Assembly: GCA_037833965.1 (NCBI GenBank)
Contig: AP031355.1
Span: forward strand, 16,951,501-17,015,500
Reading direction: 5' to 3'
DNA from: Marchantia polymorpha subsp. ruderalis
Lineage: Eukaryota; Streptophyta; Marchantiopsida; Marchantiales; Marchantiaceae
DNA length: 64,000 nt
Part shown: piece after piece, positions 23,628 through 35,176 of the stretch
Numbering within the stretch: position 1 is the first letter of the stretch
How the letters are laid out: each line of letters begins with the position of its first letter
Position numbers and translations under genes: made by a program
The notes under the pieces: model-generated
The model's database searches: none
Seen by the model: the letters and a program-made list of their open reading frames with translations, nothing else
Told to the model about the DNA's origin: nothing

Positions 23628-24342
23628 AGATTTGGACTGTTTGTCTTGTCGATGTGAGTGAGATTACAGTGTGGAATTTGATTTCTTGAGGGACAGATGT
23701 TAAAGTGTTTGAAAGCTATTTGCTGGATTTTTTTCTTGCTTCAAAAAGATCAAAAATTGCGGACGATGAAGGAAAAAAAAAACACCAAGCAAGCAACAAC
23801 TCAAATGACCAGAATGGTTTGTAGGTTGAAGTTACGAGAGATTAACTTAGCAACGCTGGATCTCCTGATCTGTGTTGTAATTACAATATTAGTATATATT
23901 TTACAATCGATACGATAGAGCTAAGTAATATGTGAAAAAAATACAGTGAATTATAAGATAATAGAATATGTTCTGTAAGAGTTTTGTCTAGAATGTTAAA
24001 ATTCTAAATGCATAACATTCATATTCGATATTTTTATCCAATATAGAAAAACATTATCTTAGCATATTTGATTTCATTTTTCAATAATACTAATTGTAGA
24101 ATTTTTTCAAGGAATACATCCCTCCATGCATAACGTTTGTGTTCTATTTCACACAGAATATTATCTGATAGATTTTTTATAATATACATTATTATACTTT
24201 TCCATTGACGTAAGGTCAGGGTTTTTCTGTGGTCAGTGTTTTTAATACCCGCCAAGTTGATTTTTCAAACGATCAATATAAAAAGCTGAGTCTGTAACCA
24301 TCTCATTTTGAGAAAATATTTACTCATATTCTACAAGTTATC
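23628..24342. other. AT-rich spacer, no gene recognised
   Basis: AT-rich sequence with homopolymer A runs. A TATAAAAA box at about 24277 precedes the small ORF that follows. Confidence 0.4.
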
Positions 24343-24537
24343 ATGAAAAAAATATTTCGGTACACATGTTTAGCAATCTGTTCGGCACTGATTCCTCATG
24401 CGTTGACCTGTGCGGGAGACAAAGGAGTAATGAGTTACAAACTGGGTGAAAAAATAGAAATAAAAATAATAGTAATGGATCAGTTGGAATTGATTCCAGA
24501 TATCAAGATTTCTGCATATGAACTGAGTCGAAGGTGA
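24343..24537 (+). CDS. Possible small secreted peptide, 64 aa
   Basis: The frame starts MKKIFRYTCLAICSALIPHA and looks like a classical signal peptide: a positive n-region followed by a hydrophobic stretch ending near LTCAG. The mature part would be about 40 residues, mostly charged and hydrophobic, without a cysteine array. A TATAAAAA box lies about 65 bp upstream, a plausible spacing for a short leader. Against it: the frame is short and lies in AT-rich DNA where Lys/Ile-rich frames arise by chance, and no family is recognised. Treat as a candidate only. Confidence 0.25.
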   Translation: MKKIFRYTCLAICSALIPHALTCAGDKGVMSYKLGEKIEIKIIVMDQLELIPDIKISAYELSRR

Positions 24538-26911
24538 TGAGAGGCCTACTGCACGTTGAAACAAAGCAAGCATGATGTCCTGTTTGGCAAATGTAGTGAT
24601 ACCTTATAGATGAGAGGCTTAATCTGCCGCCGTCTAATGCTTCTTAGAAGAAAAAACAACAACCCGTGTTCAGTGATCCAGCATTCTAAAGACCATACAC
24701 CCGCCTCGGCAGCGATCAACATTATTCACCTGAAGTAAATAAAGGTACTTCAATCATTTTCATAAGCCAGCTGACAGAAATTATTTTCGAATTATCTTGT
24801 GTGAACTGTGAGTTGAAAGTTAAGCATGGGAAAATATTCTTCATTGAGGGATTTGCAAGAAAATGTAATCGTTGTGATAGACGCTAGATTAGGTCAAATG
24901 TTGATCAAAATGGAATATGACTGCAAATTTTCGGGCCGAGCATACAGATGACACCTGATGTCTTGTCTGCAAACACTGGATTATTAGCTAGGGAGACAAA
25001 ACTGAAGATTGCCTACGAAGTTGCGGAAACTGCAAGTCGAGCGTCATGCTTCGCGCTGGGGATTGTGTTTATTCCAGATGATTAAAAAGCTGCCCGTGAG
25101 ACTCCAGACCATGTGACTCCTCTCAACTGACTGATACCTTATCGCGACCTCCGTATGCTTCATGAGAAGTGTCACGAGTGAACTCTAGAAGTATTAGACT
25201 CAAAGACAGAACGAAGTAGTTATGAATCTCTTTCTCAGTTCCACTATTAATGATGAATGTAGGTAGAATGAGTTTATCACTAAAGTCCTATTCGACTTCA
25301 GTGCTTTGAACATCAAAATACAAGTTCATGTGCAGATAGGGGAGCGTGAATCTAAAAAGCTCTTTAAACTCCAGCCTCAAAGTAGTGTGGAGTTAACAGA
25401 ATGTACAATATTATCAATACTGTCTAATTTGATTTACAAAGATATTTACTACGTCAATAGACCTACTCTTTCTGACCACTGTCCCTTACAAGTACTGGTA
25501 CTCGTTTTGGTAGACGGAATAAACTAGATAGCTCAACAATATGGTTGTGATAGCTGAGCAGCAGTATATGTTGAGCAGCAGCTCTTCATAATGAGCTATC
25601 GGCTGTACTCAAAGTACTTCTGCTCTGCAGGAAAATCGTACTCCACTTGGAGCTACCACATTGACCAATACCCACGGCAAGATGCCATCAATAACCTCCG
25701 ACACGGTGTTTAGAGAAGACAGACGTGCATACATTTCCCTACCTTCTCAAGTCCAAGTCCAAGTCTCATGTCCAACCTCAACCAATGCAAGTAGATCACG
25801 GATTCTCCTAACCGAGTTTAAAAAACATCGAGGGCAGTGACGGTGTATCCGATTCATGACTCTAATCGTCCCAACAACACTAACTCCATGACTTGTATCC
25901 CAACGTGAGATTTTCCTGTCTTCGGATAAGGTTTGGGTATCGGCATTCTAAAGTGCATATTACACAAGAAAGCAAGTTACTGTCTTCGTACACTCTTTCC
26001 ACATTGCTGCTGCTGCCTTCAAGCACTTCCACAATCACTGATTGCATTCACAGCACAAGACCTCACGAAAGAGGATTCCGAACTACAACTTACATGTTTG
26101 TTTTACTCTCACATCTTAATTTGCTCATGAACATTGCTTAACAGATTTGAAAGCATTTGAAGAGCTAGCTTAAGAGCGATCGACGTCAGACCAAGCCAGC
26201 AAGCAGCCGCAAACAGGCTACAACAGCGAACAACAAAATAATCTGAATCTGACTGAAGCTAAAGCACCCCAGTAATATCAAACGGGTTCCTCGATACAAC
26301 TGTCTGGAGACTGTTATCTTTGCAATCCCTTCCAGACAGAAACATTTGTACAATTGAAGTCAAACAGAAATCCATATGCTCATCTGGGTACTTTAATCAG
26401 GTGGCACCTTCTTTCTTACAAACTTAAAAAAATATGTCGCCTCTGCTACTTAAAGCCGACAAGTTGTGACAACCTGGCCACATCTCAGCTCCTTTCCATG
26501 GCAGATGTATACCGGTGCACTACAGCATGGGCTTTTCTCGCCTTGTGGGAAGTGAGTAGTGGTTTTTACTGATTAAATGTACTTGTTGACTACTAATTGC
26601 TCGTTCACTGTACAGTGCAGGTAGAAACTGCAAATATTCAACTCCTGTCACCACATGGATCCAGGAGTTCTTCGTGATGTCCGACCGCTCAATCCTTGAT
26701 CATTCTCCCCATTAATGGTCCGACTCCAGACTTCCTCTATTAAAATCGTTACTAAACTACGTGTAACTTTGATTAGATCAACGAATAAAGTCTATCTGTA
26801 CATGAATAATGTTGTCCGCAAAATTTGCAACTAATTTCTAACCCTTCACCTGTACTAATGGGTGGTAGTGTGATGATCACCGCCTTGATTAACAGCATCT
26901 TGGGGTGAACT
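24538..26911. other. Spacer and 3' flank of the DUF726 gene
   Basis: No gene was recognised. The last few hundred bases before 26912 should hold the DUF726 3' UTR, since that gene is read from the right on the minus strand. Short frames such as 25306-25527 and 25893-26141 on plus have no motif. Confidence 0.4.
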
Positions 26912-29900
26912 TCAAGGTGAGTCCGGATCTAATGGACCTTCAAGCTTAGAAGGATAAATGGGAAAAAAACTGTCGAGATCTAAAGCCGCTAGAATCTCTT
27001 TCGTTTTGGCAAGATACATAGAGTGGCCGCTGATTATATCTGAAACGTCGATCTGTCATATACAAAACACCTTGTCAACTTGCATGCTTCAAACCATCAT
27101 ACAAGATAAAACATAAAAGAGGATGGAAAATACGTACGTTTTCAACTCCGGGAATCTCCACCTTTTGAATTCCGGCCAGTCCAGTGGTCATGAAACTGCA
27201 CAGCCAAGCATCAAGCACAATGTTGATTCAATCTCCCTCGAGACTAACATATAATTACCGAGCGAGCACAACAAGTTATATAACCAGTGTACAACAATAT
27301 TCCCGCTTTCCTTCCACTCGGAGTCTGCACAAACGGCACTACCTGATGACGATTGATGTCACTATAGAGCACGAGTGTTGCACACCTCCTGCTCAGTGAT
27401 TCCAAGAGGGCTATATACGCGAAACTTTTCTAGTATAATGACAAACTTGCAGATGCATTAGTGATGTCAAATTTCAAAATTCTTCAAAAATGTCAAAACA
27501 TAGCTAGCAAGTAATTTACCTTGAGCGATAGACAACGCCAAGTATCCAGTCGTTAGATGAGTAAGCGTTTATGAACCTTCCTGCCACCACCTGAAAATAT
27601 AATTCAAAGCAACGTAGAAGAACTGAGTATAATTTTGCACATAATTCGTGAGAAAGAGTTGAGATATTGATTCAAGTATGCAGGGTTGGTCTATAAGACT
27701 TCACAAGGCTTAACGTTCAATTACAGCCTCTGGATGCAGACGTGAGATATCAGATCTTGCTTGCGATGGTGTCTGAAACTAGCCAATACCATCAAGAAGG
27801 CAATCAATCACTGCTAATACTCACCTTACGAGCATTTTCCCATCGTTGTCGGTCAAGAGTAAGAGGAGCACCTAGCAGCACCACACGCTCCACAATACTA
27901 GCTGCACAAATAAAAATTCAAATATGTATGCTCAAGCAAAGGTTGACACCAATGGTGTTCAACAAGCCTCTACCGTAACGATGCAACTTTGTCCACAAGG
28001 TGGCGAGAGAAGATAACAAACAGAAATCACAGTCTTATTTCGACTTTGAAACCTTCAAACGCAGCTTAAAATTGGCTGACAAGCCTTCTTAATAACTATG
28101 AAGAAAATATTTATCATATATCTAAGACAAACAGAATGTCTTACCATCGTTTCCTTTCTTTGCAAGGTACTCCAGACAAGAGAATATAACTCGAGCGCCC
28201 AAGGAAAACCCAATCAGAGTGACAGGTCTATGACAAGGACAATAAGAGGATCACATTAGAATGGAAAAGAATAAACTGCTTCACGAACTAAGAGCCAAGC
28301 TCACATTAGATTACGTGCTGTCAATCCGAAGGGAAAAACGTACCTGTTCCCCTGACTTCCACCGAGTAGACATTTGGCAAGGATTTTTCCAGCTTTGTCG
28401 GCTCTGCACATTAGACATATTACAGTCATTAATTTCACAGAGCAACTTGTATTCCTATCTTCATTAATGCTCCGGTCTCTAACAAAACTTTGAGAAATTC
28501 TTTGTGTTTTCAAAAAACCGCCATAATCCAATTTGGTATGAAGCTCTCTACTTTTCCTGACCTGTCAACGGCAATCGTCCACCTGCTATCGATCCAATCC
28601 GTCGCGGAAAGCAGGGCAACAGGCCAGGCAAGGGCTGCAACCAAGCCTGCAAGGACGGTCATCATCGCTCCTGCCTTTACAAGTTCTCTGGCAGCACCTG
28701 CATCAAAAAAATTAACATATCAGCGTAGGGATAGATTGTATGCGCATTACTATAAATTCAGATTTGGTGAGCGATGCACTCTGCACTTCTAGTTTTCCAT
28801 CAAGAGAAACCATATAACCAATACAAGTAGGACTCTCGTACTTGGTAGACAAACCTGAGTTCAAAACTTACTTGATGCGAGCCAGTCTTCTATGGCAGTA
28901 CTGAGTGCTATTAGTTCCTTTGATTCCCAACGAAGAGCGTATCTAAAAAAAATAGACATATTATTAAAAATCAGATATTACTTTCACAAAGAATTTTCCT
29001 GACGTATAACCGACTTGGAAAACCAAAAGTCAAAACTGTCGAACCCTATCCTTCAAAACATGGGCTCGTAATGAAAGCGATGAGCAGCATTTGCAAAGAA
29101 AATTCTTACCTTTCCAATTCCCCATCGGACCCCTCCCAAGGTAGAGTATAATCTTCAGCTTCCATTGCGATACCCGAGATCACAATTCCCACCGCTAAAC
29201 GCTGTAAAAACCCGTGGCTTGAACGTAAGGAACGAAAACTTTCTAAACTAACTTTGTAAGCCTAGGAGGTCTCCTACGATTTTTAAGAGAAAACTGAACC
29301 TATAACCGCATTGATTGACTAGTAAACCGTTTGAAACATCTAACCCGAGATAGTTCATTGGCTCGTGAGCGAAAGAGGATGGATGGTGGTGGAAATAAAG
29401 TATTAAAAAGTCCTTACCAAGCATGATGCGACTCAAGACCCAGGTAAATCCTGGAGAAAAACTAATTACAGAAACTTTCAATGTGGCACTTTGTGGGTAA
29501 TATGTTTTCTGACTTTTGGATCAGCAACGTTTCCAATGTTCCCAGTTCCCAACCCTGTGATTTGATTCAACAACGGATGTAAAATGTACAGTACTACGAA
29601 CAACTACGAACATAAAACAACGAACGTACCCCTTGTTGATGATTGTCACCTATAGGCAAAAACATGAACTCATCCACGCCACCAGTCCTCCTTGCCATTT
29701 TGGTTCCCGCAAGACCCGCACCAGCAGCTGCAAAATAATGAGTAGAATCACAGCTCATCAGAATCTTCAAACAAGAAGTGCTTCAAGTTTAGCCTGTTTT
29801 CAGACTGACATGAATGAATAAGGCTCCCAGTCTTAGTAGAACGCAAGACAAGAACAAAATGTCGGTACATTTGCATCCAAAAGCTTGAGCAACAACTACT

Positions 29901-32301
29901 TCCAATGATTCACAGGAGAACAACACTACTGCATTATAAGTAGCTAGCTAGGATCCTCTACCTCCAAAAGAAGCAGCGACTGCGACAGATCCTGCAGCTG
30001 AACCAACGGCAGTTGCGAGTCCACCAATTCCAACGGCAGGTACCACTGCTGCGAATGCTGGAGCAAGAGCAGTCAAACCCGCTGCTATAGCCGGAGCTGC
30101 CAATCCTGTGAATAAAGTATATTTTCAGATAGGAAAACGGGGTCCCAGGATAATACTAAAGCATGTAACATTGACACAAATTCCAGGCTTCCAAGATTCC
30201 CGAGATCCACTTATAACTGAACCACTTCTTGGACAACACGGTTGACTGATATTAACGTATGATCTAGATACCAGTTTGTGAGTAAACTTAATGATCAATT
30301 TAAGATAAACTACTCTGAAAACCAGTTGGTGGATATACCCCCAGTTAGAGCCAGTAACGCTCCCCCGGTAACAGCAGCTGCACCAATGATGCCTCCCCGT
30401 TTCCATTTTTGCCACTTAGTTGTTTTATGCTCATCATCAGTATGCGATGCTGCCCTTTCTTCTTCCCTCACTTTCTCAGCTTCCATGGCCATGTATGCAA
30501 CCATGAGCTCCATTGCTGCCTGACAAGAACCCAGGGCAGCAGGGACATAACAAAATCATGACCCGCACTTAATTCTTAGACAGCTTGTTCAAGCGTTTAT
30601 ATGTCCTCCAAACATAAAAGGAAACCTTGCGAATAAGACACGAGAACGAGGCAGATTTCAGCAACATTCCAACGCGCAGGCAAAGGAGTTACAGTCCACA
30701 CACCACTTTCTTCCAGTCAACATCCAACCACAGAGCCAGCAGACGAAGAGCAACTCTTTGACGAGCATCGTATCCCGCATTAAGAACTGATTTTCCCGCC
30801 TTTTCTTCAGGCGTGTCAGCGACACAAGCAGTTAGAAGCTCATACAAAACGGCGACTTTTCGCTGTGCGACCAGAATTCGTCGCTCAGACGCTTCCTTGT
30901 CTTCAGGTTCCGAGCTCGAAGCGTCATAAGCACTAGCTCTGTCTGTTTTTTTCTTGGTATCTTTGTGAGATAGGTCAGAACTTGACGCTGCTCTGTCCAG
31001 GAGAGGCTTCTTCATGGAAGCCCATCTCTGAGCTGATTTTTGAGCCGAGGCGGATTTCGGTTTTGACGACCGCTTATCATTCTGCTTATATGCCTCTTCA
31101 GATGATGTAGCATCCTCAACAGCTCGGGCATGGGCTGGTTCAGGACGGGACGCAGCATACTCCTCCAAACTGATGGTCATTGCATCCACTGCCTTTGCCA
31201 GTGCTGCTAAAGTTTTCTCAGGTTTACCGGTGGACGATGAAGAATTGGTGGATGATGGAGAATTGCCGGATGATGCCGACGACTTTGACGCAGTCTCCAA
31301 ATTCTCCTCTTGTAAAATTCTGATGTACTGGGGATTCAAATTGGAAACACAAGAGAATCTCCATAAGCTTATGTAACACCAGCACATAGCTTTCTCGTGT
31401 ACAAGGAGACTGTGAGCATTCGTATAAAAGGAATTAGTGAGTAAGTTAGTATGCTTTTACTTGTAGCAGCTTTAAAAAATTCAAATCCCTGATGCTTCAC
31501 ATCGAAGGAGTAAGTATTTGAAAGTTGAAGACACGCACAGGTCCAATATGGTGCTTGGCATCTGCTGCTTCAGCCGTTTTCTCGATTCCTGGCCACGCAT
31601 GTGGATCGATTTTCAAATACCTGCCGCAATTCACCTGTGACGGGTTCATAAAACAGATTTCCTTACAAATATCACAAGAAAAAGTATTCTAAGAAATATC
31701 AGACATCTGCAGATTCTTTAATGATCTCAACTTTTAGCACCAGAGAAATAAATGAGCATCACATTGGCAAGGTTTGTTACTAGGGTATTCATAAATATAC
31801 TATGGTCATTCCATGAGATGCAAAAATCTGGCATGAAAGTCAGAAGAATAGTTGATTCTTGTAGACCATAGAAGGGTGCCCTGATTAGTAGCCCTGGTGA
31901 GATCTCTTTTCCATCAATTCACACGTAAATTCAAGGTACTGCACAAGGTAAAGGTAACGAGCCCCAGGAGCACGATGATTCAAGTTATGCTTTTCCGTGC
32001 TACAGCACGGAAAAAGCACAATAAGAAAAATCTGCATGGCTTCGACTGCTACCAAATCTACTGACGCTGCCGGGAATATGATGGAGATTCAAACATACCC
32101 GAAAATATGGTGGAGCAATCCAAACTCTTGGCTGCTCCACGGAAGGACCCCCTGGTCCTCCAAGGTATTAGACATGCTCGGGCCATCGTCAGAACCTAAT
32201 ATATCAGGTACCAGCTGCAACCGATGAATCTGGGCCTGATTGAGGGCAATAGCTAATAAAGCTCCCGCGGCATACCGATGTACAGAACCCAGCTCCTCCA
32301 T
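26912..32301 (-). CDS. DUF726 (TMCO4/Mil1-like) membrane-associated alpha/beta-hydrolase
   Basis: Fifteen exons on the minus strand: 32099-32301, 31539-31620, 30704-31327, 30339-30519, 29962-30105, 29630-29727, 29110-29201, 28872-28942, 28562-28697, 28344-28403, 28145-28227, 27825-27901, 27520-27590, 27138-27195 and 26912-27052. All have GT-AG borders and join in phase to 706 aa. The N-terminus (MEELGSVHRYAAGALLAIAL) resembles plant DUF726 starts. Residues about 105-250 are Ser- and Lys-rich. A Gly/Ala-rich hydrophobic hairpin (about 385-465) is followed by KMARR, and another hydrophobic stretch lies near 525-550. A lipase motif GFSLG places the nucleophile at Ser572; Asp631 (SSNDW) and His670 (SGHSMYL) are suited to complete the triad. 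Known relatives are human TMCO4 and yeast Mil1, which act at membranes; the substrate is not established. A start further upstream is possible. Confidence 0.93.
31989..32016. repeat. 12 to 13-bp hairpin inside DUF726 intron 1
   Basis: GCTTTTCCGTGCT pairs with AGCACGGAAAAAGC (one extra A) around a 2-nt loop. It lies in the first intron of the minus-strand DUF726 gene. Confidence 0.75.
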
Positions 32302-32785
32302 GCGCACCACCTTCACCAAGTTCAATCGCCTAAAACCGATCAAGAGCACACCACCTTATGCGATTTCTACTTCGCCCTCTCAGCACAACGACTCCCACTG
32401 ATGTCCAGAATGTGTCGAGCTGGCTCAAATTGAAGGCGCCCTCTGTACACTCTGCACCCATTCACCACTCAGAAAACAATCCAATTTCCTCCACATTCCT
32501 CTGCAGCCTCCACAATCGGACAGTGGACCTTATCAACAAATGCACCAGTTCCGATCTGCATGCCTACCGATCCACAACCTCAACGAACAACCCAAACCTT
32601 CTGCAATCATTTCCTCGACAGGTAGTGAAAGATCGCAGACAAGAGCCAAAGTTGACGACTACATCCGCGTGTGCACCAACCTCGAAATTGAAAGCTCTGT
32701 CAATAAAGTACAAGAACATGAGCATCAGCGCCCGGTCTCCATCAAAATTCAATAAGCCACCAGCGGTCTTATCGATGGTCGACGC

Positions 32786-33031
32786 TCAGTAGAAGAACAG
32801 CCGAGGAGCTGCAGGACAAGCCAATTTTTTTTCCAAAAAGCCCCTTTCCGGAACTGCAAGAGCGTTCGATCCACGGAGAGAGTCAAGAGACTGAGACAAA
32901 TCTGCGTGGGCTCCACCGGCGGCAGACGATCCACAATCGGAGTCCAAGTCAAGGAGCGACCAACCGGCGAAAGAAATCTTGTGGCGTTTCTTTGCTCCGA
33001 GGGTTAGACTAAGCTTTGATGTGCTCGGCAT
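32786..33031 (-). other. Upstream ORF before the DUF726 start (uORF or 5' exon)
   Basis: An 81-codon frame (MPSTSKLSLTLGAKKRHKIS, continuing) lies about 485 bp upstream of the DUF726 start codon on the same strand and has protein-like composition. It ends in a stop before the DUF726 start, so it would be an upstream ORF or part of an alternatively spliced first exon. A possible acceptor (GATCGGTTTTAG, 32341-32330 on minus) lies just before the DUF726 start codon, hinting at an intron in the leader. Only transcript data could tell. Confidence 0.35.
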
Positions 33032-35107
33032 GTCGCTTGATTCTGATGTGACTGACAATCCAGGGGGCGTTCGACGGATTGAGCTGCAAGTCAGGGATTG
33101 GAACGATCCTGCGGAGTCAGCAGCCGCTCTGGTCTCCCCCTCTCACAAGATTCCAGGTGCCGCCTCGCTTGCTTCGCCAGATTCTAGAATCCTCTGTACT
33201 GTGTACTGCTCCATCGCGTGGCTCGTTGGCTCATGTTCGAGCGCAGGCGCATGGTGGCAGCAATCGAGAACGTTGCAGAGGATTATGCAACCACCTTCCA
33301 AATTTCCTCTTCGATTCATGTGTCCCGCTTTCCTTCGCCAAGTTCTTATTATTAGCAGAATTTATCTCCTCACTTTGACATTCTGTTGCTTTCAGATCCA
33401 TTCGATTTTGGCTTTTCTTCAGGTTCATTCTCATACAATAACTTATTCCTAAAATATCAGAACTGTACATATGGAAGAGCACAAATGCAACTACCAGTTA
33501 CGCAATGATGGTTTCTAAAAGGCCGAATGGGGCGAAAATGTGAGTGACCAGTGTGACCAATATCCAGATGTCCCAATTGGGCATTTGGTCAAGGAGTTGG
33601 TGTGACAGTATTATTTATTTATTTATATTGAAATGAGTTTCTCACTTCTTGCATCCGATAATCGATATAGGGTAGGGGACCTCATCCGAGTAGTGAGCTC
33701 CTCTTGAAACTATACCTATAATCTTCGTCGGATGAGCTCGATTAATCTCGGGCCGGAATAGTAAATTTATCAATGTTAGAAAGCCTTCGTCGTCTTTGGC
33801 CCTTAGACTGTCCAGTCTTTCCACCCTCCTTCAGCCTTGTCGATGGAAATTGGACAACTCACAGGCCTCAGCAGCATGAACAATCGCATCTACTGTGCTC
33901 TGGTGTGCAAATACATTACCGGTGTGCCACTCGGGGTCACAATTCCTTCCCCTAAGACAAAATAATCAACCATAATCCTCAAATATGGTTAAGTGCCAGT
34001 CGTGGTGTATACTAGCCGTTCTGAGAATTTGCTCCGTATACTATAGGAGATATTGATGTTTCTCTTCACAAATTACTGCTGAGATTCTAAGTGAATACCT
34101 TGTTAAAGCCCAATTTCCTCGCGTATGGCTTTCCTCTTAGTTGTTGATCCATATTCGGTCTCCTTTGCGTAGGAGCAACAATCAAACGTCGTTGATCCGT
34201 CTCCTTATTGGCCCTCAATGTGACCTATATTGATGTAATCATTTGCGTCATTGTCCAAAGTTTTTTCAACTTTTGGATTATTCTGCTCAATTATTCGGGC
34301 CATCATTTGCTCAAAAAGCGGGTTTTCATGCCCTCGCAAATCATATTGATGTTTCAAATTGGCAATCACGTCAATGACTTCACTACCTCTAACTGTGAGG
34401 TCGATGTGCATTTTGTCTAGAGTTCTTTGCCATCTTAATTTGAAGGAGTTATCACTGAAGTGCTAGTATACTCCTCAGTCGAACAATATAAAGTTTGAGC
34501 TTGCAACAGGTACCACTTCAAAGCCAAGTAGACAAGGCTACTCGCATGCCTTATTTGCACTTGCCTTAGCTCAATGAACAAGTGACCTTGTCGATCTACT
34601 TGTTTCCTTGTGCGACTCTTCAAAAGATGAGACATATATATTTTTTCTATTTGTTACCAACTGAATCTGAAGCAGTGATCCAACTTCCTTCGGGATCCTA
34701 AACCTGAATTACTGCATTAGCTTTCATCTTTTTCCTCTTTGCTCACATGTTCGACTGAAGGTCTACGATGTATTATAATGTACGAACACTTTCAACAACT
34801 TATACACTCTTTCGTAGTGCATCTGACCATTTTTCGTACTATTAATGTTAGTGTATCATTATTGATATGGCAATGATGAAAGCATCAACATCATGATGGT
34901 TTGTGTAAGGGGTATCAAACTTACACTAGTTACCTTTTTTACATTGATGATTTTCAAATAGTTGCACAAATATTTATATGTGTCATGCCTATTTAGAAAG
35001 ATACAAATTATTCTTGCGGAAAACTCGATTCAACTACATGTAAAAACGAGCGATTTCACATCTTCTTATTTTTAGTTACTCTGAAACTCTTATGGAAAAT
35101 GATGTGA
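33032..35107. other. Intergenic, no gene recognised
   Basis: 33060-33450 is moderately GC-rich and probably contains the DUF726 promoter. 33600-35100 contains degenerate frames on minus (34205-34411, 34435-34635) that may be remains of a mobile element but show no diagnostic motif. Confidence 0.4.
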
Positions 35108-35176
35108 TATTGCACCTAAAATCCGAACCATTTAGGTAATTAAATATGCATAATGGTTCGGATTTTAGGTGCAATA
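35108..35176. repeat. Perfect 24-bp inverted repeat with 21-nt loop
   Basis: The arm at 35108-35131 (TATTGCACCTAAAATCCGAA and four more bases) is exactly complementary to 35153-35176, around a 21-nt AT-rich loop. It is the longest perfect short-loop stem seen in the window. It has no overlapping coding potential. Confidence 0.9.

Noticed and set aside
32358-32792. 144-codon plus-strand open frame upstream of the DUF726 gene
   Set aside because: It lies opposite the presumed leader or first intron of the DUF726 gene, is Ser/Thr/Pro-rich and has no recognisable domain; most likely a shadow.
34205-34635. Possible retrotransposon gag remnants on minus
   Set aside because: Peptides look vaguely retroelement-like, but no zinc knuckle, protease or integrase motif and no flanking LTR pair could be found.
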